DNA from: Paracoccus sp. (in: a-proteobacteria)
GTDB lineage: Bacteria; Pseudomonadota; Alphaproteobacteria; Rhodobacterales; Rhodobacteraceae
Direction: 5' to 3'
Assembly: GCF_030538695.1 (NCBI RefSeq)
Contig: NZ_JAUNTN010000018.1
Location: forward strand, 1 to 64,000
Length of the DNA: 64,000 nucleotides
Positions 57,328 through 64,000 of the stretch are shown here, piece by piece; positions within the stretch are counted from its first letter, which is position 1, and each line of letters starts with the position of its first letter. A program made the translations under genes and the position numbers. The notes under the pieces were generated by a model. That model did no database searches. It was not told the origin of the DNA and saw only the letters and a program-made list of their open reading frames with translations.

Positions 57328-57497
57328 GGGGGCCTCCTGTTATGCTATTCCGCTTGGCGCGGCAGGCTAAACGCCGCTTGCCGGGAAAGCAACGCCCCTG
57401 CCCCGGTCATATTTCCGCGAATTAACGCTTAGTTGACCTCGCCGCGATGATCCGCGACAAATCGGGCCAAACGGGACTTTGCGAAAGGATACCCCCG

Positions 57498-58700
57498 ATG
57501 GCCGATTTCAACACCATCGACGACATGGACATGAACGGCAAGGTCGTTCTGGTCCGTGTGGACATCAATGTGCCGGTCGAGAATGGCCGCGTGACCGACG
57601 CCACCCGCATCGAAAAGATCGTCCCGACCGTCAAGGACATTCAGGCCAACGGCGGTATCCCGGTTCTGCTGGCCCATTTCGGTCGCCCCAAGGGGCAGGC
57701 CGTCCCCGCCATGTCGCTGCGGCAAGCGGTTCCGGCGCTGGAAACCGCGCTGGGTCAGCCCGTCACCTTTATCGAAGATTGCGTCGGCGGTGTGGCAAAG
57801 CGCGGCGTCGCGGCCCTGCAACCCGGTGACGTGGCGCTGCTGGAAAACACCCGCTTCCACCCCGAGGAGGAGGCCAACGACCCGACCTTCGCCGCCTCGA
57901 TTGCCGCACTTGGGCAGATCTATGTGAACGATGCGTTTTCTGCCGCCCACCGCGCCCATGCCTCGACCGAGGGCGTTGCCCATCTGCTGCCCGCCGCCGC
58001 CGGCCGTCTGATGGAGGAGGAACTCAAGGCGCTGGACGCCGCGCTTGGCAACCCGCAGCGCCCGGTGACGGCGGTGGTCGGCGGGGCCAAGGTCTCGACC
58101 AAGCTGGAGCTGCTGGCCAACCTGATCGAAAAGGTGGACCATCTGGTAATCGGCGGCGGCATGGCCAACACCTTCCTGGTCGCACAAGGGATCGAGGTCG
58201 GAAAATCGCTGGCCGAACGCGATATGGCCGACACCGCCCGCGAGATTCTGGCCAAAGCCGAGGGCGCGGGCTGCACCATCCACCTGCCCCGCGATGTCGT
58301 CACCGCACAAGAGTTCAAAGCCGGGGCTGCGTCGCAGACTGTTCCCGCTGACCAATGCCCGGCGGATGCGATGATCCTTGACGCCGGTCCGCAGACGGTT
58401 CAGGCGATCGACACCGTTTTCACCAATTCCAAAACGCTGATCTGGAACGGCCCGCTTGGCGCGTTCGAGATCCCGTCCTTTGACACCGCCACCAACGCCG
58501 CGGCACAAGCAGCGGCGGCGCTGACCCGCGACGGCAAGCTGATCTCGGTCGCGGGCGGCGGCGATACCGTCGCGGCGCTGAACAAGGCGGGCGTTGCTGG
58601 GGATTTCACCTTTATCTCGACCGCAGGCGGCGCCTTTCTGGAATGGATGGAGGGCAAAGAGCTGCCCGGCGTCACCGCCCTGCGCGCCTCGAAACGCTGA
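57498..58700 (+). CDS. pgk: Phosphoglycerate kinase
   Basis: This 400-residue glycolytic/gluconeogenic enzyme has the signature [17 protein letters not shown] at the N-terminus, HFGRPKG, the nucleotide-binding [14 protein letters not shown], and the C-terminal GGGDTVAAL loop. ATG 57498 has AAAGGA upstream; the in-frame codons before it are not conserved. A terminator follows at 58706. Confidence 0.97.
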   Translation: MADFNTIDDMDMNGKVVLVRVDINVPVENGRVTDATRIEKIVPTVKDIQANGGIPVLLAHFGRPKGQAVPAMSLRQAVPALETALGQPVTFIEDCVGGVAKRGVAALQPGDVALLENTRFHPEEEANDPTFAASIAALGQIYVNDAFSAAHRAHASTEGVAHLLPAAAGRLMEEELKALDAALGNPQRPVTAVVGGAKVSTKLELLANLIEKVDHLVIGGGMANTFLVAQGIEVGKSLAERDMADTAREILAKAEGAGCTIHLPRDVVTAQEFKAGAASQTVPADQCPADAMILDAGPQTVQAIDTVFTNSKTLIWNGPLGAFEIPSFDTATNAAAQAAAALTRDGKLISVAGGGDTVAALNKAGVAGDFTFISTAGGAFLEWMEGKELPGVTALRASKR

Positions 58701-58705
58701 CCGAC

Positions 58706-58732
58706 AAAGACCCGGCCCTGCGCCGGGTCTTT
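58706..58732 (+). terminator. Rho-independent terminator after pgk
   Basis: A perfect 11-base stem AAAGACCCGGC / GCCGGGTCTTT with loop CCTGC, directly after the pgk stop. The T-tract is short. Confidence 0.85.
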
Positions 58733-58828
58733 CCTTAACCGCGCTACAGTTGGCGCTATCACCATTGCGACGCGGGTCTGATCTGCTAAACCCGCGGCAA
58801 TCCAAACCGAACAGCCGGAGATCCGAGC

Positions 58829-59758
58829 ATGAAAATGACCGATACCGTTCGCAAGATCCTTTCCAATTACGAAGGCGAAAATCCGGGCGTAAAGGGCAAC
58901 CTTGCGCGGATGCTGATGCAAGGCAAACTCGGCGGCACCGGCAAGATGATTATCCTGCCCGTCGATCAGGGTTTTGAACATGGCCCGGCCCGCAGCTTTG
59001 CGCCGAACCCGGCTGGCTATGACCCGCATTACCACTATCAACTGGCCATCGACGCGGGGCTGAGCGCCTATGCCGCACCGCTGGGTTCGCTGGAGGCTGG
59101 TGCCGATACCTTTGCCGGGCAGATCCCCACGATCCTGAAATGCAACAGCGCCAACAGCCTGATGTCGGACACGGCGGGCAAGAATCAGGCCGTGACGGCG
59201 ACGGTTCAGGACGCGCTGCGCCTTGGCTGCTCGGCCATTGGTTTCACCATCTATCCGGGTTCCGACATGGCGCTGGATATGTTCGAGGAAATCCGCGAAC
59301 TGCGCGCCGAGGCCGCCTCGGTCGGTATCCCGACGGTGCTGTGGTCCTATCCGCGCGGTGAAGCGATCAGCAAGGACGGTGAAACCGCCATCGACATCGC
59401 CGCCTATGCCGCCCATATGGCCGCGCTGCTGGGGGCGCATATCATCAAGATCAAGCTGTCCACCGACCATCTGGAGCTGCCCGAGGCGAAAAAGGTCTAT
59501 CTGGACAAGCAGATCGACGTGGCGACCCAAGCCGCACGCGTGAAGCATTGCATGGACGCCAGCTTCGCTGGCCGCCGCATCGTGGTGTTCTCGGGCGGGG
59601 CCAGCAAAGGTGCCGATGCGGTTTATGACGACGCCCGCGCAATCCGCGACGGTGGCGGCAACGGCTCGATCATCGGCCGCAACAGCTTCCAGCGGTCGCG
59701 CGAGGAGGCTCTGGAGCTGCTGAACAAACTGACCGACATCTATCTGGGCAAGGCGTAA
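58829..59758 (+). CDS. Class I fructose-bisphosphate aldolase, DhnA/FbaB type
   Basis: This 309-residue archaeal-type class I aldolase has the Schiff-base Lys segment LLGAHIIKIKLSTDHLELPE, the substrate phosphate-binding FSGGASKGADAV, and LPVDQGFEHGPARSFAPNP at the start. It cleaves or forms fructose 1,6-bisphosphate. It follows pgk with its own ribosome-binding site (CCGGAGA). Both genes have their own terminator, so they are separate transcripts. Confidence 0.92.
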   Translation: MKMTDTVRKILSNYEGENPGVKGNLARMLMQGKLGGTGKMIILPVDQGFEHGPARSFAPNPAGYDPHYHYQLAIDAGLSAYAAPLGSLEAGADTFAGQIPTILKCNSANSLMSDTAGKNQAVTATVQDALRLGCSAIGFTIYPGSDMALDMFEEIRELRAEAASVGIPTVLWSYPRGEAISKDGETAIDIAAYAAHMAALLGAHIIKIKLSTDHLELPEAKKVYLDKQIDVATQAARVKHCMDASFAGRRIVVFSGGASKGADAVYDDARAIRDGGGNGSIIGRNSFQRSREEALELLNKLTDIYLGKA

Positions 59759-59768
59759 GCCAGCCCCG

Positions 59769-59795
59769 AAAGGCCCCGCCACCCGCGGGGCCTTT
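59769..59795 (+). terminator. Rho-independent terminator after the aldolase gene
   Basis: A perfect 11-base stem AAAGGCCCCGC / GCGGGGCCTTT with loop CACCC. It ends 11 bases before the mobA start. Confidence 0.85.
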
Positions 59796-59806
59796 CCTCA
59801 TCAGCC

Positions 59807-60409
59807 ATGACCCCAATCCCTGCCATGATCCTCGCCGGAGGCCGCGCAACCCGCATGGGCGGCGGCGACAAGGGCCTGCGTCTGCTGAACGGTCAGCCGC
59901 TGATTGCCCATGTCATCACCCGGCTGACCCCGCAATGCGGCCCGTTGGCGATCAACGCGAATGGCGACCCGGCACGGCTGGAGCATCTCGGCCTGCCAAT
60001 CCAGCCCGACAGCATCCCCGGCCAGCCCGGCCCGCTGGCGGGCATCCTTGCCGCGATGGATTGGGCTGCCGGCCTTGGCGCAGCCGCCGTTGTGACCGCC
60101 GCCGCCGACACGCCCTTCCTGCCGCTTGACCTGATCCCCCGCCTGCAAGCCGCAGGTCCGCTGGCCATCGCTGCCTCGCCCGACGACAGCGGCCAATTGC
60201 GCTTTCATCCGACCTTTGGTCTCTGGCCCACGCATCTGCGCGACGACCTGCGCCGTGCCATCGCCAACGGCACCCGCCGTCCGCGCCTCTGGGCCGACCC
60301 GCATGGACTGCAACTGGTCCACTTTGACAGCCAGCCTCTTGACCCGTTCTTCAACATCAACACCCCCGACGATCTGGCCCGCGCCGAACGCCTGTCATCT
60401 TCTGTCTGA
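59807..60409 (+). CDS. mobA: Molybdenum cofactor guanylyltransferase
   Basis: This 200-residue GTP-binding transferase converts molybdopterin to the guanine dinucleotide form. It has the N-terminal ILAGGRATRMGGGDKGL (GGxSxRMGxxK-like), LLNGQPLIAHVI, and a Mg-binding Asp in AAADTPFLP. It is the last chromosomal gene before the tRNA-Arg island. Confidence 0.95.
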   Translation: MTPIPAMILAGGRATRMGGGDKGLRLLNGQPLIAHVITRLTPQCGPLAINANGDPARLEHLGLPIQPDSIPGQPGPLAGILAAMDWAAGLGAAAVVTAAADTPFLPLDLIPRLQAAGPLAIAASPDDSGQLRFHPTFGLWPTHLRDDLRRAIANGTRRPRLWADPHGLQLVHFDSQPLDPFFNINTPDDLARAERLSSSV

Positions 60410-60481
60410 AAATATCCCCGCCGGAGGCAAACCACCTTCCCGCTTGCACCACGCCCAACAATCGCGCAAAGACAGGGTAGC

Positions 60482-60522
60482 GGTCCCGTAGCTCAACTGG
60501 ATAGAGCAGCCGACTTCTAATC
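60482..60522 (+). pseudogene. 5' half of tRNA-Arg(TCT), broken just past the anticodon loop by integration
   Basis: GGTCCCG acceptor strand, TA, a perfect D-arm GCTC/GAGC, anticodon stem GCCGA and loop CTTCTAA are followed by TCAGATC instead of the expected complementary TCGGC. The gene therefore stops matching a tRNA immediately after the anticodon loop. The T-arm and acceptor 3' strand are missing. It is a remnant of the chromosomal attachment site. Confidence 0.8.
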
Positions 60523-60613
60523 AGATCATCCGGCCTTCCTGATCATCGCTGACGGTGGGATTACCTAACAAAATCAGCACCTTCTGTTGATCAGACCCGC
60601 CGTTGGGTGCCAT

Positions 60614-60624
60614 GCAATTGCATA
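60614..60624 (+). repeat. Candidate integrase arm site, left copy
   Basis: GCAATTGCATA, repeated exactly at 62211-62221, with further partial copies (CGATTGCATGG at 60628, CAATTGCAT at 62201). Each lies close to a tRNA-Arg end and includes the palindrome GCAATTGC, as expected for arm-type sites read by a DUF4102 domain. Confidence 0.5.
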
Positions 60625-60645
60625 GTCGATTGCATGGAGGCCGCT

Positions 60646-60984
60646 ATGGCAACGCAAGAAATGACCTTCACCAAAGGCGCGCTCGACAAGGCCGCGCACG
60701 AAGGCGGGCAGGCAACACGGTATCGCGACGCCCGCTATCCGAACCTCTACTTGGAAGTCGGCACGCGCTCGAAGACGTGGCGCTATCGCAAGTTCTGGAA
60801 GGGTCAGAACTTCACCGAGACCCTTGGAACTTGGCCGAACATGGGTGTGATTGAAGCGGCCCAGACCGCAGCCGAGATCAACCAGCGCGTTGAGGAAACA
60901 GGCATCACGCGCCACGATGAAGGCATCATCGACGCGGAAACGAAGGTCTTTGTCAGGAAGCGGCGCATTTCACGCGCGGCCTGA
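60646..60984 (+). CDS. Standalone DUF4102 arm-DNA-binding domain (integrase fragment or accessory)
   Basis: This 112-residue protein corresponds to the N-terminal arm-binding domain of P4-type tyrosine integrases (RYPNLYLEVGTRSKTWRYRK, then FTETLGTWPNMGVIEAA). The core-binding and catalytic domains are absent, and a stop follows a basic tail. ATG 60646 has TGGAGG upstream. It could be a remnant of a deleted integrase or a functional accessory factor or inhibitor. It lies right beside the broken tRNA, the expected integrase position. Confidence 0.7.
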   Translation: MATQEMTFTKGALDKAAHEGGQATRYRDARYPNLYLEVGTRSKTWRYRKFWKGQNFTETLGTWPNMGVIEAAQTAAEINQRVEETGITRHDEGIIDAETKVFVRKRRISRAA

Positions 60985-61154
60985 CCTCCACCTTGTTCTT
61001 CCCGTCCTCCACCTAGTTCTCGTGTTTTGGAAGCCCCCTCAAGGACTTATCGTTCACCTACTGGCGAGCGGTGCTTCGCGTTTCTCTCTGGTGAAATGAG
61101 AGCGGCGGGCAAGCTCGGAACTGCCCGCCGTTCGCATTTGAGAGAGGACCGAAG

Positions 61155-61820
61155 ATGCCTGACGATACGACAGCCGCGCTGCAAGCGCTCATCGCCCAAG
61201 TCACCAGCCTGACCCAGACAGTGACAGCCCAGCAAAAGCGGCTCGACGACCTGCACGCCTTCAACGGCAAGGTGCTGGACGAGAAGAAAGAAGCGGCCCG
61301 CGAAAAGGAAACAGCGCTGTCCTCCGTGGACAAGCTGCTCGCCCAGCTTGAAGCCGATCAGCGCGAACGGGCCTTGAAGGCCGCGAACTTCACGCGCGAT
61401 GCCACGGGCAAGTTGATCTTGGCCGGTTCGCAACAGGAACCCGGCGTCTATTTGTCCCGCGAGGATGCCCGGAATCCGATCAAGTACCGCGAGGCGAAGC
61501 AGGAAGCCGAGAAACGCGGCGTGCCTCTGCGCGTGATCGAAGCCAGCGAAGATCCGACGCGGCGCAACACGGGCCAGTCGGAAATCATGAAATCGACCGT
61601 CTTCACCTTCGACGACGAGCATGAACGCGTCCGGTATGTGCGGGCCGACATGCAGACCGGCACAGGCATCGTGCATCGGCGTTTGCAGGCCGAGAAGGAG
61701 GGCTACAAGGTGCGCACGTTCCGCAGCTTGGATGATCTCCCCGGCCACATGCAGGACAAGTTCCGTCGCATGGAAATGGCCGCAAACGCCGAGGGCAACA
61801 ATGCTGAACCTGACGCCTGA
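61155..61820 (+). CDS. Hypothetical protein with N-terminal coiled coil
   Basis: In this 221-residue protein residues about 5-75 form a heptad-rich coiled coil (AQVTSLTQTVTAQQKRLDDL). A mixed region follows with TRDATGKLILAGSQ, then FTFDDEHERVRYVRADMQTG. I recognise no domain; a phage or island origin is likely. GAGAGAGG precedes the ATG. Its end overlaps the start of the next gene by 20 bases. Confidence 0.6.
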   Translation: MPDDTTAALQALIAQVTSLTQTVTAQQKRLDDLHAFNGKVLDEKKEAAREKETALSSVDKLLAQLEADQRERALKAANFTRDATGKLILAGSQQEPGVYLSREDARNPIKYREAKQEAEKRGVPLRVIEASEDPTRRNTGQSEIMKSTVFTFDDEHERVRYVRADMQTGTGIVHRRLQAEKEGYKVRTFRSLDDLPGHMQDKFRRMEMAANAEGNNAEPDA

Positions 61821-62157
61821 GGAACAGGCCTGCCTTGAGTGGGTCTATCGTTCTGCGACGGATGCGATGGGCAAACTTGTCTTCGTGTCAGAGACCGGGC
61901 AAGTCTGGGCGCGCGGTGAGCAGTTCTTCCTAGACCCCAACAGTACTTTTCATGGCTGGATCGCTCTGCTCGCGCAGGCGGCTGAATGTCACCTGGCTGG
62001 GATGAAGCCGGGCGAGCAGCGCCGCAACCTCCTCACGGCTGGTGTGCGGGAATGGACAACGAGGGTTGGCGCGAACGCCTTGCCCAGAAGCCGCTTGTCG
62101 TTTAAACGTCGAGTCTCCGGCCTCGTAGCACAACTGGATAGTGCAGCCGCCTTCTAA
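61801..62157 (+). CDS. Hypothetical small protein whose stop codon lies in a tRNA-Arg anticodon loop
   Basis: This 118-residue frame starts MLNLTPEEQACLEWVYRSAT and overlaps the previous gene. I recognise no domain. Its last 13 residues (LVAQLDSAAAF region) are the translation of tRNA-Arg from 62119, and the TAA stop comes from the anticodon loop. The native C-terminus was probably lost or replaced upon integration, so the frame may be a truncated gene. Confidence 0.5.
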   Translation: MLNLTPEEQACLEWVYRSATDAMGKLVFVSETGQVWARGEQFFLDPNSTFHGWIALLAQAAECHLAGMKPGEQRRNLLTAGVREWTTRVGANALPRSRLSFKRRVSGLVAQLDSAAAF

Positions 62158-62195
62158 GCGGCAGGTTCCGCGTTCGAGTCGCGGCAAGGTCGCCA
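62119..62195 (+). tRNA. tRNA-Arg(TCT), island copy 1
   Basis: 77 nt including CCA. D-arm GCAC/GTGC, anticodon stem GCCGC/GCGGC with loop CTTCTAA, T-arm CCGCG/CGCGG with TTCGAGT are intact. The acceptor GGCCTCG/CAAGGTC has one C-A mismatch and a G-T pair, so its function is uncertain. Confidence 0.85.
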
Positions 62196-62210
62196 TTGTT
62201 CAATTGCATC

Positions 62211-62221
62211 GCAATTGCATA
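62211..62221 (+). repeat. Candidate integrase arm site, right copy
   Basis: An exact second copy of GCAATTGCATA (see 60614), 16 bases after the island tRNA-Arg. Same orientation as the left copy. Confidence 0.5.
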
Positions 62222-62388
62222 ATGTCAAAACAGGCGGTAGAAAACGCTTAGAAACTAAGTGGTTAGGCCAAGAGACCAGTGGCCCTCTAAGTCCCGGCTC
62301 TGGCGCAGGAAACGGGTGGGGAAACAACACACTAGGGGGAGGGTGCGGCGTTGCGAACCGTTTTCCGAACCGCTATCAGAGGAATCAC

Positions 62389-62465
62389 GGCCCCGTAGCT
62401 CAACTGGATAGAGCAAGTGACTTCTAATCACTAGGTTGGGCGTTCGAGTCGTCCCGGGGTCGCCA
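62389..62465 (+). tRNA. tRNA-Arg(TCT), island copy 2
   Basis: 77 nt including CCA. Acceptor GGCCCCG/CGGGGTC (one G-T pair), D-arm GCTC/GAGC, anticodon stem AGTGA/TCACT with loop CTTCTAA, T-arm GGGCG/CGTCC with TTCGAGT. Its first 26 bases match the broken 60482 copy except at one position, and it shares the GACTTCTAATCA junction block with it. Confidence 0.9.
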
Positions 62466-62596
62466 TCCACTCCTTCACAATCAAGCCAACCTGCTGTATC
62501 CCTTGACCATTCCGGTTTTGGTGGGGGATTGGGTTTGGCGCTTCATGATGATGTTCTAGCACTGCGCAACGCGCGGATTGCGGCGGGCGGTGCAGG

Positions 62597-63525
62597 GTGC
62601 TGACCGACATTGCATCCGCCTTCGGCGTGGCGAAGAAGAAGTATGACGAGGGCGGCAACGCGCTGGCTGAGACGATTTTGGTCGGGGCGCGCTGCCTTGT
62701 CGCTCTCAACAGCCACGCAACGCTTCGGCCCTTCGGAATGTTCGCTGGCCCGCCAAGGATTGAGTATTGGGTTGCTGACGACAAAGGAGCGCTCAGCCGC
62801 CCTTACCGTCCCGACCTTTTCATTGCTAACGTCAAGGACTTCAACGAGGAGGCGCGGGCCTTTGCGGAGGAACTGCGGGCGGGGAAGTCCGACCCAGACC
62901 GCTTTGACCGTGTTGTCTACACCACCGTGTCAGCTTTCTGCCTGTGCTACGATGTTTGGAAGCCCAAGAGCAGGAAAACTCCGGGAACCTTCTTTGAGGT
63001 GATGATGGCGTCCGCCGCGCGCGTCCGGTTCCCCGGGCTGGCCCTGACCAAACACATTCCGATCAAGGACCTCTCCCCGTGGCGGCAACAGCGGATGCGC
63101 TTGTGGACGTGTCTGGCGAAGAAGGCGACGCAGTGGAGACCTACCGGGACGATTCAGTCTCAACCGACCTCGTGCTGACCAACCCAAAAACCGGGAAGGG
63201 CGCGATTGTGCCCATGAAGATCACGACGCGGGAGCGGATTGTGCAGCCCTTCGCTCACCAGCGCATCCTTGACTCCGCCTACCCCGGACAATTTGGCAGT
63301 TTCCTCGCCTGCATTAGCGAAGTGCAGCGCGACGACAACACCGGGACGGTGAAGCAAATTTGCGTCCCGGGCACCGTCGCGCTTTTCCAGAAGCACCTGT
63401 CAAAGCTCAACGGGCTCTACTACTGCGACATTCCGGTTCGGTATGCGCGGCCTGATCTTGGGTCCGTGATAGACGTTAAGCCCATCCACTGCCTGTTTGA
63501 CGACATGGCAGCTCACTTGGGCTAG
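62597..63525 (+). pseudogene. Type II restriction endonuclease with a one-base frameshift
   Basis: Two adjacent frames (62597 to about 63078, then 63079-63525) join into one protein of about 309 residues if one C is added to CCCC at 63075-63078 (giving DLSPVAATADAL). The second part has a PD-(D/E)XK-like core: TDLVLTNPKTGKGAIVPMKITTRER, with an Asp and an M-K-x-T-type lysine strand. It is tail-to-tail with a C5 methyltransferase, the usual partner. The first frame starts at GTG 62597. The shift may be a real mutation, a phase switch or a sequencing error. Recognition sequence unknown. Confidence 0.7.
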
Positions 63526-64000
63526 ATCAGCGCAAGCTGGGCGGGGGCACCCAACTCCCGCACGGCGCGCGTTCCCGACTGGGAAACACGCTCTCCATCA
63601 AAGGCCCTGATGATCGCCTGCCCGGCGGCACGGGCCAGCGGCGGCGGAACTGCATTTCCAATCTGGGTCCGCACGTCCATCCGGTTGCCTAAGAATTGGA
63701 AGTCATCCGGGAAGCCCTGCAAGCGCGCGGCCTCCCGAGGCGTGATGGCACGATGCTGTTCGGGGTGGCCATAACGGCCACGGGTGAAGCTGTCAAAGCC
63801 CACCGTGATCGTCGGGCAAAGCCCATCCCAGCGGAGCCGCCCATACACATCGGGCCAGCCACCCTTCTTCACATCGGTCACTTGGTGGCAAGGCAGCCGC
63901 AGGTCCCACGGAATATCCTGCCAGCCCCCGCCTTGAGGGACGTGCGAAAACCGTTCCTCGTTCAACTTGGTGATCTTGCACTTCTGATGGTTGGGGATTG
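63522..64000 (-). CDS. C5-cytosine DNA methyltransferase, C-terminal part (cut by window edge)
   Basis: The frame is open to the right edge. Visible features are the segment ending the target-recognition domain (PQGGGWQDIPWDLRLP), motif IX (AITPREAARLQGFPDDF) and motif X (IGNAVPPPLARAAGQAI), both needed for the fold and cofactor site. The catalytic PC motif lies outside the window. It protects host DNA against the neighbouring endonuclease. The stop codons of both genes share the palindrome CTAG at 63522-63525. Confidence 0.9.
   Translation of the reverse strand, partial: IPNHQKCKITKLNEERFSHVPQGGGWQDIPWDLRLPCHQVTDVKKGGWPDVYGRLRWDGLCPTITVGFDSFTRGRYGHPEQHRAITPREAARLQGFPDDFQFLGNRMDVRTQIGNAVPPPLARAAGQAIIRAFDGERVSQSGTRAVRELGAPAQLALI

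Larger units (their letters stand above)
60523..64000. mobile_element. tRNA-Arg(TCT) genomic island (right end beyond window)
   Basis: The island begins in the broken tRNA and holds an integrase-type arm-binding protein, unknown genes, two extra tRNA-Arg(TCT) copies and a restriction-modification pair. The repeated tRNA-Arg copies suggest successive or tandem integrations at the same site. The intergenic spacers at 60985-61154, 62196-62388 and 62466-62596 show nothing beyond the noted repeats. Confidence 0.7.

Noticed and set aside
57423..57438. Near-CtrA box (TTAA-N7-TTGA) before pgk
   Set aside because: One mismatch, and a glycolytic gene is an unlikely target; probably chance.
62215..62427. 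Small frame running into island tRNA-Arg copy 2
   Set aside because: No ribosome-binding site and no similarity; the end (VAQLDRASDF) is translated tRNA.

Overview
The window looks like part of an alphaproteobacterial chromosome from the Rhodobacteraceae, probably Paracoccus or a close relative. The support is its high GC content, a class I lysyl-tRNA synthetase, a DhnA-type aldolase, a DUF4212/solute-symporter/acetyl-CoA synthetase cluster, a holin and N-acetylmuramidase pair set inside the cytochrome c maturation genes, and CtrA-type TTAA-N7-TTAA boxes. Genus is an inference.

Layout. (1) 1-9789 is the right part of an integrative conjugative element. It carries the end of trbE, then trbJ-trbK-like-trbL-trbF-trbG-trbI and a DUF2274 gene. 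Cargo follows: an Mrr-like nuclease on the opposite strand, then a small-protein/TumE-like/TumA-like operon behind a leader with two competing hairpins, then a large serine recombinase whose reading frame runs through a tRNA-Ser(GCT) gene that marks the chromosomal junction. (2) 9790-60480 is ordinary chromosome. It holds ychF, trpA, a DnaQ-like/DUF294 gene group, the acetate uptake and acs genes, lysS, dacB-nadD, a c-di-GMP gene group, ccmE/ccmF/ccmH, murI, a fused indolepyruvate oxidoreductase with a divergent LysR regulator, purL, nrdR-ribD, rmuC, a BLUF photoreceptor, rpoD, dnaG, two cyclophilins, pgk, an aldolase and mobA. (3) 60482-64000 is an island at tRNA-Arg(TCT). A tRNA 5' half broken just past the anticodon loop is followed by a lone DUF4102 arm-binding protein, two unknown genes, two complete tRNA-Arg(TCT) genes and a type II restriction-modification pair. 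The endonuclease of that pair carries a frameshift, and its C5 methyltransferase runs off the right edge.

The most notable pattern concerns gene transfer agents (GTAs). Two distant loci encode phage-like functions: a beta-helix spike-like protein (23472-25766), and a holin plus GH108 endolysin (38213-39324). Each has one perfect TTAA-N7-TTAA box a short distance upstream of its start, and I found no third perfect copy by eye. This suggests a dispersed, CtrA-controlled GTA accessory regulon. Between the two loci lies a signalling group: a degenerate H-NOX-like protein without the proximal histidine, an HNOBA-GGDEF cyclase with an intact I-site, and a PleD-like GGEEF protein whose first receiver lacks the phospho-acceptor aspartate.

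Other points worth following are a candidate small RNA with its own promoter and terminator before purL, a palindrome between acs and its divergent neighbour, an inverted and direct repeat between dnaG and rpoD, and a BLUF gene that overlaps the end of rpoD. No gene-free stretch exceeds about 300 bases. I saw no CRISPR array, rRNA or complete insertion sequence.
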